Made by a program: the position numbers and the translations under genes
In this document: positions 6,838-14,087 of the stretch, piece after piece
Numbering within the stretch: position 1 is the stretch's first letter
How the letters are laid out: each line of letters opens with the position of its first letter
Notes under the pieces: model-generated
What the model was told of the DNA's origin: nothing
The model's database searches: none
Seen by the model: only the letters and a program-made list of their open reading frames with translations
Origin: an uncultured Lachnospiraceae bacterium
GTDB lineage: Bacteria > Bacillota > Clostridia > Lachnospirales > Lachnospiraceae
NCBI GenBank assembly: GCA_945492935.1
Contig: CALYVE010000011.1
Coordinates: forward strand, 1-14,717
Length of the DNA stretch: 14,717 nucleotides
Direction: 5' to 3'

Positions 6838-8643
6838 ATGGAAAAGAAAACATTATTGAGAAATTTGGTGGAAAGTCTGCTTGTAGCAGTTCTTGTGTTT
6901 TTTTTGACAATTACAAATGCATTTTATTCTGTTGACTATATGCTTAAGGATTCGCTCTATCAGAAACCGAGAGGAATTGACAATCGGATTAAGATTATTG
7001 GTATTGATGAACGAACCCTTGATGCGTTAGGACCGATTCAGACATGGTCGAGACAGCAGTATGCAGACTTAATCGATGTACTGAATTCGAATGAGGATGC
7101 AAAACCTGCCGTGATTGCGTTTGATATTATCTTTTCAGGACATGTTGACGAAGCAGGTGATGAGGCATTTGTAAAGAAAGCTGCGGAAAGCGGGAATGTC
7201 GTTGTTGCATCACAGTTTATTTACAGTGAGAAATATGAGGTTCCGGAAAATGGTCTGCGCACGTATCCAATTGATGCTGCCGTATATCCGTATGCGGAGC
7301 TTTTGGATGTTGTTGATATCGGTTATGCGAATGTGGCGCAGGATTCTGACGGAAAGGTACGTAGAATCATTGCGGAGGAAACATACGAGGGACAAAGCTA
7401 TAACAGCTTTTCCAAGATGATTTACGAGCGGTATTGCGAACAACAGAATATTACACCAAATGAAATTAAGACGGATAAATACGGACGAACCCTGATTAAT
7501 TATTCAGGCAAACCGTTGGATTATGAGTGCATTTCCATGATTGATATTCTGGAGGGGAGAATTGACTGCCGTGCACTGAAAAACAGCATTGTAATCGTTG
7601 GCGCGTACGCCGTCGGCATGCAGGATAATTTCAAGGTACCGAACGGCAAAAGTGCGCAAATGTATGGAGTCGAAATCCATGCCAATATTCTCCAGTCGTT
7701 TATTCAGGGAAGATTTGCAATTAACGGAAATCCTTATATTGTCGGAATGATCTTTGCGTTTATCGCAGCAGTCATACATTTTATTTTCAAGAGAAGTAAG
7801 GTATGGATATCTTCGATATTGCTTGTTGTGGTCATTGGCGCCCTGCTTTTCGCAGGAGTAATGCTTAATAACAATGGTACGACAATCAGCCTTTGCTATT
7901 TGCCGATTGTTGCCGGAGCATCATATATTTACTGTCTTGCTATCGGTTATATCCTTGAGAAAATAAAACGAAAGAAGGTTGTGAATGCCTTCAAAAAATA
8001 TGTGGCACCCGAGGTTGTTGAAGAAATCTCCAAAAAAGGAGATTTTAAAATCGAGCTCGGCGGAGAAAATCGTGATATCGCAGTGCTCTTTGTTGATATC
8101 CGAGGGTTTACAACGATGTCTGAGGTATTGCAGCCGGAGCAGGTAGTTGAGATTTTGAATCAGTATCTGAATCTTACGACGAATGCAATCTTTAAGAATC
8201 GAGGCACACTCGATAAGTTTGTCGGGGATGCAACAATGGCGGTGTTTAATTCGCCGTTTGACTTAGATGATTATGAATTTCGTGCAGTTTGTGCTGCTAT
8301 GGATATCGTGGCGGGAGGAGCTGCACTTGAGGATTCCTTGATGAAGCAATATGGCCGAACGGTCGGCTTTGGTGTCGGAGTTAACTGCGGACCGGCAGTT
8401 GTCGGCAATGTAGGATGTGAATTCCGTATGGATTTTACGGCAATTGGTGATACTGTCAATACTGCGGCACGACTGGAGGCCAATGCGAAGAAAGGACAGG
8501 TCTTAATTAGTGACACAATTTATGAGAGAGTAAAAGACCGTGTCGAGGTAGAAGAGGTAGGAGAAATCCCGTTAAAAGGAAAGAGTAAGAGCGTTTTTGT
8601 ATATTCGGTTGTGTCTGTGAAACGTGATAATGAGGGTGAATGA
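6838..8643 (+). CDS. CHASE2-domain class III adenylate cyclase
   Basis: Start ATG 6838 behind GGAGGG (6829-6834), 601 residues; an earlier in-frame ATG (6814) lacks a ribosome site. One N-terminal membrane helix (about 8-28) precedes an extracytoplasmic CHASE2 sensor (about 30-290; IKIIGIDERTLDALG, AFDIIFSG, IVIVGAYAVGMQD). Three more helices (about 297-372) lead to a cytoplasmic class III cyclase domain. Catalytic residues look complete: metal aspartates D420 (FVDIRGFT) and D464 (FVGDA), K460 and T534 (LDKF, FTAIGD) that favour ATP over GTP, and N541/R545 (NTAARLE). It should make cAMP in response to an outside cue. The CNB-phosphatase 49 bases upstream is the obvious local cAMP target. The next gene starts one base after the stop, implying translational coupling. 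Confidence 0.93.
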   Translation: MEKKTLLRNLVESLLVAVLVFFLTITNAFYSVDYMLKDSLYQKPRGIDNRIKIIGIDERTLDALGPIQTWSRQQYADLIDVLNSNEDAKPAVIAFDIIFSGHVDEAGDEAFVKKAAESGNVVVASQFIYSEKYEVPENGLRTYPIDAAVYPYAELLDVVDIGYANVAQDSDGKVRRIIAEETYEGQSYNSFSKMIYERYCEQQNITPNEIKTDKYGRTLINYSGKPLDYECISMIDILEGRIDCRALKNSIVIVGAYAVGMQDNFKVPNGKSAQMYGVEIHANILQSFIQGRFAINGNPYIVGMIFAFIAAVIHFIFKRSKVWISSILLVVVIGALLFAGVMLNNNGTTISLCYLPIVAGASYIYCLAIGYILEKIKRKKVVNAFKKYVAPEVVEEISKKGDFKIELGGENRDIAVLFVDIRGFTTMSEVLQPEQVVEILNQYLNLTTNAIFKNRGTLDKFVGDATMAVFNSPFDLDDYEFRAVCAAMDIVAGGAALEDSLMKQYGRTVGFGVGVNCGPAVVGNVGCEFRMDFTAIGDTVNTAARLEANAKKGQVLISDTIYERVKDRVEVEEVGEIPLKGKSKSVFVYSVVSVKRDNEGE

Positions 8644-8644
8644 A

Positions 8645-9424
8645 TTGAAGATAAACAACATTCTGATAATACCTGATAAAGACAATATTGATGAAAGTAT
8701 GCGACTTTGTGAGACCTATCATTGCGGATTTGAATATAATGACTTTTTTCTTCCTGCAGTGCTGGATGATAAGGCATTCTTACGAGATACCATTGATTTT
8801 TATAAGAATTTGGACGGGTGTCCGAAGTTTTGTACGAGCCATGGTGCATTTTTTGACATTACGGTTTTTTCTGAGGATGCAATGATACGGAAGGTGTCTG
8901 ATTACAGAGTTGAACAGAGCTTAAATATTGCAGAGGAGCTTGGTGCCAAGGCGGTTGTTTTCCACACAAATTACATTCCGAATTTCAATTTGGAAAGCTA
9001 TCGCGCAGGCTTTGTAGCTCGTAATTTCGAGTATTGGTCTGCAAAGCTTGATAAACATCCGGATATAAATATCTATATGGAAAACATGTATGATACCGAT
9101 TGGACATTGCTTGCTTCGCTTGCGAAACGTTTTGAGCCGGATGCGCGTTTTGGTGTTTGCCTGGATTATGCGCATGCACACGTATTTGGAAATGCTGCTG
9201 ATATTGACGGCTGGGTAAACGGGCTTGCACCGTATGTGAGACATTTGCATATTAATGATAATGATTTTGAATCGGATTTGCATCTTGCACTCGGAGAAGG
9301 GAATATTGATTGGAACCGCTTTCGTGATTACTATCAGACACTTTTTCCAAATGCATCGGTTCTGATTGAGACAGGAAAACCGGAAAAAATAAAAAAATCA
9401 TTGGAGTTTATCAGTTGTTTGTGA
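8645..9424 (+). CDS. Sugar phosphate isomerase/epimerase-like TIM-barrel protein (AP endonuclease 2 fold)
   Basis: The most likely start is TTG 8645, one base after the cyclase stop and 8-9 bases behind GAGGG (8632-8636); GTG 8636 and ATG 8630 are alternatives with poorer spacing. The product has about 259 residues and the xylose-isomerase-like barrel pattern: SHGAFFD, AVVFHTNY, YMENMYDTD (E146), VCLDYAHAHVFG (D174, H177), VRHLHINDND (H200, H202), LGEGNIDW and VLIETGKPEK (E242). E146, D174, H200 or H202 and E242 are the expected metal ligands, so the enzyme looks intact. Family members isomerise or epimerise sugars, inositols and related compounds; the substrate cannot be read from the sequence. 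Its place between a cyclase and an anti-sigma-like kinase is unusual for a metabolic enzyme. Confidence 0.8.
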   Translation: MKINNILIIPDKDNIDESMRLCETYHCGFEYNDFFLPAVLDDKAFLRDTIDFYKNLDGCPKFCTSHGAFFDITVFSEDAMIRKVSDYRVEQSLNIAEELGAKAVVFHTNYIPNFNLESYRAGFVARNFEYWSAKLDKHPDINIYMENMYDTDWTLLASLAKRFEPDARFGVCLDYAHAHVFGNAADIDGWVNGLAPYVRHLHINDNDFESDLHLALGEGNIDWNRFRDYYQTLFPNASVLIETGKPEKIKKSLEFISCL

Positions 9425-9440
9425 CGGATAAGGGGGCCAT

Positions 9441-9875
9441 ATGGAAAAACAGGAAAGAAAACTTACAGTCGATGCGACGCTTACGTCTCTGGATGAAGTT
9501 GTGGGTTTTGTGGAGGATTCGCTTAGTACAACATCTTGTCCTATGAAGCTTACGATGCAGGTTGCTTTATGCATCGAGGAATTGTTCGTCAATGTTGCAA
9601 GCTATGCGTATGAAAATCGACAGGGAGTCTGTACAATTCGACTTGAGACGCAACATACGGATACGGATGGCATAGTTTTTATTGAACTAACCGACTCCGG
9701 AAAGCCGTTTAATCCGCTGGAAAAAGAGGATCCTGATATTACTTTATCGGCGGATGAACGAGAGATTGGCGGACTTGGAATCTATATGGTTAAAAAAAGT
9801 ATGGATCAGGTGACCTATGATTATTGCAATCAAAAAAATGTGCTCAGATTGGAAAAGTCTTGGCATATAGCATGA
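9441..9875 (+). CDS. RsbW/SpoIIAB-like serine kinase (anti-sigma-type GHKL ATPase)
   Basis: Start ATG 9441 behind AAGGGGG (9430-9436), 144 residues, the usual length for this family. It has the GHKL ATP-binding motifs: N box CIEELFVNVASYAY (E46/E47, N51), G1 box DSGKPFNPL (D85, G87) and G2 box GGLGIYMV (110-117). Such proteins bind and silence a sigma factor or other client, and phosphorylate a STAS antagonist on serine. The antagonist is the next gene, 37 bases downstream, and the matching phosphatase lies upstream at 5610, so the three core parts of a partner-switching circuit are present. Classic rsbW and spoIIAB are followed by their sigma factor gene; this one is not, so the client is unknown. 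Confidence 0.9.
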   Translation: MEKQERKLTVDATLTSLDEVVGFVEDSLSTTSCPMKLTMQVALCIEELFVNVASYAYENRQGVCTIRLETQHTDTDGIVFIELTDSGKPFNPLEKEDPDITLSADEREIGGLGIYMVKKSMDQVTYDYCNQKNVLRLEKSWHIA

Positions 9876-9912
9876 TATATAAGGAATTTTAATACCATAA
9901 AGGAGGTTACAT

Positions 9913-10215
9913 ATGGAAATCAGAAAAATGCAAGAGGGAAAAGGACTTATTATGGAAATCGACGGACGTCTTGATACGAATGCGGCACCAAAGTTGCTTG
10001 AGGAAATCAATGAAAGTCTGAAAGAGGGTGTTGGAAGCTTTGTGCTCGATATGAAAAACTGCGATTATGTAGCAAGCTCCGGGCTCCGTGTGATTTTAAA
10101 TGCACAGAAGAAAATGAACGCCTTGCATGGTACGATGGTTGTGAAAAATGTAATAAACGATGTAATGGAAGTTTTTGAAATGACGGGGTTTGCAGATATT
10201 CTGACATTTGAATAA
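9913..10215 (+). CDS. STAS-domain anti-sigma factor antagonist (RsbV/SpoIIAA-like)
   Basis: Start ATG 9913 behind a strong AAAGGAGG (9899-9906), 100 residues, typical of single-domain STAS antagonists. The core reads LIMEIDGRLDTNAAPKL, FVLDMKNCDYVASSGLRV and VFEMTGFADILTFE. The phosphorylation site is in ASSGLR. By alignment with RsbV Ser56 and SpoIIAA Ser58, which precede S/T-G-L, it should be S55, with S56 next to it. Unphosphorylated protein would bind the kinase encoded just upstream; the kinase would phosphorylate it, and the CNB-PP2C protein would reverse that. The acidic residue usually found just before the serine is alanine here. Confidence 0.92.
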   Translation: MEIRKMQEGKGLIMEIDGRLDTNAAPKLLEEINESLKEGVGSFVLDMKNCDYVASSGLRVILNAQKKMNALHGTMVVKNVINDVMEVFEMTGFADILTFE

Positions 10216-10254
10216 AGCAAATAAGAAACAAGGAGAATTAGGAAGGAGAACAGA

Positions 10255-11553
10255 ATGGATTTTAAAGACGAGATTGTACAGTTTGTGTCGGATAAAATCG
10301 GAGGGATTGTCATAATCGCAAGTGGTTCGGATGAGATTGTGTATGCAGATTCTTATTTTACTGACAAATATGGAACAAATATTGTTGGCATGGATGCATC
10401 TGACCTTTTCTTATGGCTGGATGACTGTCCGTCACTAAACGTGGGAGAGAATGTTGTAGAGTGGGAAAATATTGACACCGATGCAAAAAAATACTACAAA
10501 TTCCAATCTGCGATGTTTGAGAAGGAAGACCGTAATTATGTGATTCACATGATATCTGATATTACGGAGTACATGGGACTAAACCGAGATATTACACAGT
10601 ATATGGCATTTTTTCAGAAGTTGTCCGCATTTCAGACCGCGGTACTTGAGAAACTGTCCGATACATATTATGAGCTGTTGCCGTTACTTACGGACAATTT
10701 TAAGACAAGTAAGGCATATTATTTTATTCAACGGGATGACAAGGTAGATATTATTACATACACCAAGATGGGAAACATTTACAGCAACGACCGTATTGAG
10801 ATGAATGAGGAGGTCGCAAATGTATTTTCGATGGATGCGTCTGACGAAATCTTAATTGACAGCTTTGCCGGGGAGGTAAAGGAAGTCATGCTCCTAAACG
10901 GAAGCGGCAGGGACAGCAAATTCAGAAAGCTTTGTGATGGCTCTGTTTCAGACCAGAAATATGCGGTGTATTTGAATGTATGGCCGAGCATGAATCTGGA
11001 TTTGATGAAGGAAAAGATGCTGCTTGGTGTTATCAAGCTGTATGTGGAAAACGGTATTATCAAGGATAAGCTGATTTACAACAGTGAGCATGATGGACTG
11101 ACCGGATTGTATAATAAGGCAAAATTCCTTGCGATGAAGGAAACGGAATATACAAGACTTGATTCTATCGGAATTTTTAATCTTGATGTGAACAATTTGA
11201 AGAAGCTGAATGATCAATTCGGACACGAAGCCGGAGATAAGCTTCTAATCAAAGCAGCAAACAGTATTCGCAAGGTGACAAATAATAAGGTACACGGATA
11301 CCGTATGGGTGGTGACGAATTCCTTCTGATCGCTTGTAACGTGACAAAGGATGAGCTTGATTCTATCCGTATGCGTTGGGAGAAAGAGCTTGCAAGACTA
11401 AATTCTGTTGACGACGGAATCCATTGTGAGATTGCCGTCGGAGTTGTATTTTGGGAAATCGGATATGATTTTGATGCTCTGATGAAGGAAGCGGATGCAC
11501 GCATGTACGAGGATAAAAAGGCAAAGAAAAAGCCGGGCGAAGAAATAAGATAA
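10255..11553 (+). CDS. GGDEF diguanylate cyclase with N-terminal PAS-like and central sensory region
   Basis: Start ATG 10255 behind GGAAGGAG (10241-10248), 432 residues. Residues about 8-115 look like a PAS domain (IVIIASGSDEIVYAD near its start, MISDITEYM at its end). Residues about 120-270 are a second sensory region that may be GAF-like. The GGDEF domain starts near SEHDGLTGLYNK. It keeps the metal aspartate in FNLDVNNLKKLND and an intact GGDEF signature (residues 352-356, RMGGDEF), so it should make c-di-GMP from two GTP. No RxxD inhibitory site precedes the signature (NKVHGYRM), so product inhibition at the usual site is not expected. No membrane segments are seen. It follows the STAS gene by 39 bases and is a candidate output or side branch of the same circuit. 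Confidence 0.88.
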   Translation: MDFKDEIVQFVSDKIGGIVIIASGSDEIVYADSYFTDKYGTNIVGMDASDLFLWLDDCPSLNVGENVVEWENIDTDAKKYYKFQSAMFEKEDRNYVIHMISDITEYMGLNRDITQYMAFFQKLSAFQTAVLEKLSDTYYELLPLLTDNFKTSKAYYFIQRDDKVDIITYTKMGNIYSNDRIEMNEEVANVFSMDASDEILIDSFAGEVKEVMLLNGSGRDSKFRKLCDGSVSDQKYAVYLNVWPSMNLDLMKEKMLLGVIKLYVENGIIKDKLIYNSEHDGLTGLYNKAKFLAMKETEYTRLDSIGIFNLDVNNLKKLNDQFGHEAGDKLLIKAANSIRKVTNNKVHGYRMGGDEFLLIACNVTKDELDSIRMRWEKELARLNSVDDGIHCEIAVGVVFWEIGYDFDALMKEADARMYEDKKAKKKPGEEIR

Positions 11554-11568
11554 AAGGAGTATGATACA

Positions 11569-11925
11569 ATGTTATTTATTTGTTATCCAAAATGTTCAAC
11601 GTGCCAAAAGGCAAAAAAATGGTTGGATGAGCACAACATAAAATATGCGGAGCGCCATATAGCGGATGATAACCCATCGTATGAGGAATTGAAACAATGG
11701 TATAGTATGAGCGGTCTTCCGCTTAAAAGGTTTTTCAATACGAGCGGTCTTCTTTACAAGGAGATGCAGCTTAAGGATAAGCTTAATACGATGAGTGAGG
11801 AAGAACAGTTAAAATTGCTTTCCACAAATGGAATGCTGGTCAAGCGCCCGCTGATTGTTAAGGATAATGCTGTGCTTGTTGGCTTCAAGGAAGCTGAATG
11901 GAATGAAATATTAGTCGAATCTTGA
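11569..11925 (+). CDS. ArsC/Spx-family thioredoxin-fold protein (YusI-like)
   Basis: Start ATG 11569 behind AAAAGGAG (11552-11559), 118 residues. The N-terminal strand leads into YPKCSTCQKAKKWLDEH, a CxxC redox motif. Further family marks are KRFFNTSGLLYKEMQLKDKL, the NGMLVKRPLIV block and the final VGFKEAEW. Length and motifs fit the small 'arsenate reductase and related' branch (YusI/YffB), shorter than Spx (about 131 residues). Whether it reduces arsenate, acts as a glutaredoxin-like reductase or touches RNA polymerase like Spx cannot be told. It is the last gene of the run, 15 bases after the GGDEF gene; its TGA stop lies inside the -35 box of the proS promoter. Confidence 0.85.
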   Translation: MLFICYPKCSTCQKAKKWLDEHNIKYAERHIADDNPSYEELKQWYSMSGLPLKRFFNTSGLLYKEMQLKDKLNTMSEEEQLKLLSTNGMLVKRPLIVKDNAVLVGFKEAEWNEILVES

Positions 11926-11950
11926 CAAGTCGGATATATCGTACTAGAAT
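11922..11950 (+). promoter_or_regulatory. sigma-A promoter of the T-box/proS unit
   Basis: TTGACA (11922-11927), a 17-base spacer and TAGAAT (11945-11950) form a strong promoter. The TGA stop of the preceding gene (11923-11925) is part of the -35 hexamer. Transcription should start near 11957, just before T-box stem I. Confidence 0.85.
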
Positions 11951-11956
11951 TAGGAA

Positions 11957-12161
11957 ATGCGATGATTAGGAATAGTAAATTGTATGAAACCCTTCAGAGA
12001 GAAGTCGTTTGCTGCGAGACTTTGGGGAGTAGTAAATTGAACCAGCCTAGGAGCGAAAAGTTAATAAATGAGGTGCAGGCTTTTGATATAGCCTGAATTT
12101 AGGTGGTAACGCGGATTTTATTCGTCCTAAGTATACAAATATGTATGCTTAGGACTTTTTC
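11957..12161 (+). promoter_or_regulatory. T-box riboswitch leader of proS, proline specifier CCA
   Basis: The leader has the T-box elements in order: a stem I base (ATTAGG near 11965 with CCTAG at 12046-12050), a specifier loop with AGTA on the left and GAA-CCA on the right (CCA at 12042-12044, a proline codon), a stem III hairpin (CAGGC 12076-12080 with GCCTG 12091-12095), and the T-box sequence TTTAGGTGGTAACGCGG (12098-12114). Its TGGT can pair with the ACCA end of uncharged tRNA. TTCGTCC and the terminator follow. Uncharged tRNA-Pro should stabilise the antiterminator and allow proS transcription. The 311 bases between the arsC-like and proS genes are mostly occupied by this element. Confidence 0.93.
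12124..12160 (+). terminator. T-box-controlled intrinsic terminator
   Basis: GTCCTAAGTATAC pairs with GTATGCTTAGGAC around a short AT-rich loop (one offset base near the middle), followed by TTTTT (12156-12160). The left arm starts in the conserved CGTCC that the antiterminator also uses, so the two folds are mutually exclusive. Confidence 0.9.
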
Positions 12162-12212
12162 ATTCTGTGCGAAAGCGTTAACTATCGTCCGGTGCGAAAA
12201 AGTCTTAGGCAT
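12145..12212 (+). other. Possible alternative hairpin between terminator 3' arm and proS leader
   Basis: ATGCTTAGGACTTTTTC (12145-12161) can pair along all 17 positions with GAAAAAGTCTTAGGCAT (12196-12212), with two G-U wobbles. This fold would use the 3' arm and U-run of the T-box terminator in readthrough RNA and ends 10 bases before the ribosome site. Function unknown. Confidence 0.5.
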
Positions 12213-12236
12213 GAACCGTTTGAAAGGAGAAACAAA

Positions 12237-13970
12237 ATGAAAATTCGTAACTTAGTAGGGACTCGTTTTAAGGAAAGACCGGCGGATTGCGTGATTGACA
12301 GTCATGCTTTTTCTGTAAGAGGCGGATATGTTAAATATGTATCGAATGGTATTTTTTCTCTTTACAATCCGATGAAGAGAATCACGCAGAAAATCGAACA
12401 GATTATTCGTGAGGAAATGGATTCTGTAGATTGTCAGGAAGTTATGTTTCCTGTTGTTTTGCCGGGTTCTTTGTGGGAGCAGTCCGGTCGTTATGAAAGT
12501 GTAGGAGAAGAACTTTTACGTTTTACAGATCGGAATGATGCGAAGATGGTACTCGGAATGACACATGAGGAGGCAGCTGTACATCTTGCACGCGAGTATG
12601 GAAGTACATATGCAAACTATCCATTTTCAATTTATCAGATTCAGACAAAATTCCGTGATGAGGCAAGACCTCGTGCCGGACTTATCCGTGTGCGAGAGTT
12701 CACAATGAAGGATGCTTATTCTTTCCATACATCGCAGGAGGATTTAGAGCAGTATTATGATAAGATGGCAAAGGCTTATGACAGAGTGTTTGCACGTGCC
12801 GGTATTCCTGAAGTTATATCGGTGAAATCTGATTCCGGCATGATTGGTGGAAGCGTTTCACATGAGTATATGCTTCTTGTGGATGCAGGTGAGGATTCTA
12901 TTGTTCTTTGTGATGAATGCGGATATAGTGCGAACATGGAAGCTGCAGACAATACGGTTGACAATTCCGGTTCTGCCGCAAGCGCAGAGCTTACGAAGGT
13001 TTATACTCCGGAACAGAAAACAATCGAGGATGTATGTAATTTCTTAAACTCAAAAGAGGAAGAATCCTGCAAGGCAGTTATTTATCAGAAGAATATGACA
13101 GATGAATACGTAGTCGTATTTATTCGTGGCGATTATGAAGTGAATGAAACAAAGCTTGTTAATTTAATCGGAGATAAAGTACATGCTGCTGAGATTACAT
13201 TAGAGAGTGGCTTATGCGCAGGCTTCTGCGGACCTTATAACCAGAATGCGAAAGCACAGATTATTTATGATAAGTCTTTAGAGGGAATTGAAAACCTGGT
13301 TTGTGGAGCAAACGAAGTAGATTATCATTATACAGGATTGAATATCAAACGTGATCTTGGTGATGTAGAGTTCGTTGATGTAGCTAAGATTAAGACCGGT
13401 GGTATTTGCCCATGTTGTGGTAAAAAGTCAATTAAGATTAGCCGTGGTATTGAGGTAGGAAATATTTTCCAGCTTGGAACAAAGTATACAGAGAGCATGG
13501 AGATGACATACACGGCAGAAGATGGTTCTTCAAAAACGCCAATAATGGGATGCTACGGTATTGGTGTAGGACGTCTGGCAGCTTCTGTTTGCGAGGCTAA
13601 GCATGATGACAGAGGCCCAATCTGGCCAATTACAATTGCACCATGGCAGGTACACCTTTGCTGCTTACGTGTCGATGATGCAGAATGCAAGGCTGAGGCA
13701 GAACGTATTTATGCAGAACTTTTGAAGGATGGCATTGAGGTCATCTATGATGACAGAGATGTTCGTCCGGGCTTTATGTTTGCAGATGCAGACCTTCTCG
13801 GTGTGCCGGTTCGTTGTGTTGTTGGTCCGAAGGGTCTTGCAAATGGCGAGATTGAACTTGCAACACGTGATAAGAGCGTGCAAAAGCAGGTTAAGAAGGA
13901 AGATATTATTGCTGAAATTAAGAACTTAATTGCTTCCCTTCGTGAGGATATTTACAAGAATGTAAAGTAA
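12237..13970 (+). CDS. proS: Prolyl-tRNA synthetase, bacterial type with editing insertion
   Basis: Start ATG 12237 behind AAAGGAG (12223-12229), 577 residues, matching the ~565-residue bacterial type; an in-frame GTG at 12192 lacks a ribosome site. It charges tRNA-Pro with proline in the cytoplasm. Class II motifs are present: motif 1 region YNPMKRITQKIEQIIREEMD, motif 2 region KFRDEARPRAGLIRVREFTMKDAYSF, and motif 3 region GCYGIGVGRLAASVCEA. Between motifs 2 and 3 lies the INS editing domain that clears Ala-tRNA-Pro (TIEDVCNFL, LCAGFCGP, CGANEVDYHYTG). The anticodon-binding domain follows (YDDRDVRPGFMFADADLLG). A CxxC pair (GICPCCGKK) sits before motif 3. It is controlled by the T-box leader upstream with its own promoter. 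Confidence 0.98.
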   Translation: MKIRNLVGTRFKERPADCVIDSHAFSVRGGYVKYVSNGIFSLYNPMKRITQKIEQIIREEMDSVDCQEVMFPVVLPGSLWEQSGRYESVGEELLRFTDRNDAKMVLGMTHEEAAVHLAREYGSTYANYPFSIYQIQTKFRDEARPRAGLIRVREFTMKDAYSFHTSQEDLEQYYDKMAKAYDRVFARAGIPEVISVKSDSGMIGGSVSHEYMLLVDAGEDSIVLCDECGYSANMEAADNTVDNSGSAASAELTKVYTPEQKTIEDVCNFLNSKEEESCKAVIYQKNMTDEYVVVFIRGDYEVNETKLVNLIGDKVHAAEITLESGLCAGFCGPYNQNAKAQIIYDKSLEGIENLVCGANEVDYHYTGLNIKRDLGDVEFVDVAKIKTGGICPCCGKKSIKISRGIEVGNIFQLGTKYTESMEMTYTAEDGSSKTPIMGCYGIGVGRLAASVCEAKHDDRGPIWPITIAPWQVHLCCLRVDDAECKAEAERIYAELLKDGIEVIYDDRDVRPGFMFADADLLGVPVRCVVGPKGLANGEIELATRDKSVQKQVKKEDIIAEIKNLIASLREDIYKNVK

Positions 13971-13985
13971 GAATCAAAATAAAAT

Positions 13986-14080
13986 AAAAAAAGTCTGCAA
14001 ACTTTTGACATGTACTCTCTTTACCGGACAAACCGGTAAGGACAGTATATATCACTTTTAGAAAGGGTGCAGACTTTTTT
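13986..14080. terminator. Large bidirectional terminator between proS and the rhodanese gene
   Basis: AAAAAAGTCTGCA (ending 13999) pairs with TGCAGACTTTTTT (14068-14080). With A-tracts on the left and T-tracts on the right it can end transcription from both convergent genes. A second stem lies inside: TTACCGG (14021-14027) with CCGGTAA (14033-14039), extendable outward through TACT/AGTA across one C-C mismatch. The ~95-base nested fold is longer than a usual terminator. Confidence 0.8.
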
Positions 14081-14087
14081 GTTTACC

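Noticed and set aside
9441..11553. Search for a sigma factor gene expected beside the RsbW/RsbV pair
   Set aside because: None of the products in the window has sigma-factor regions 2 or 4. The gene after the STAS gene is clearly a GGDEF protein.
11973..12039. Direct repeat TAGTAAATTG (11973-11982 and 12030-12039)
   Set aside because: Both copies fall on opposite strands of T-box stem I near the specifier loop, and the AATT parts can pair with each other. The T-box fold explains it.
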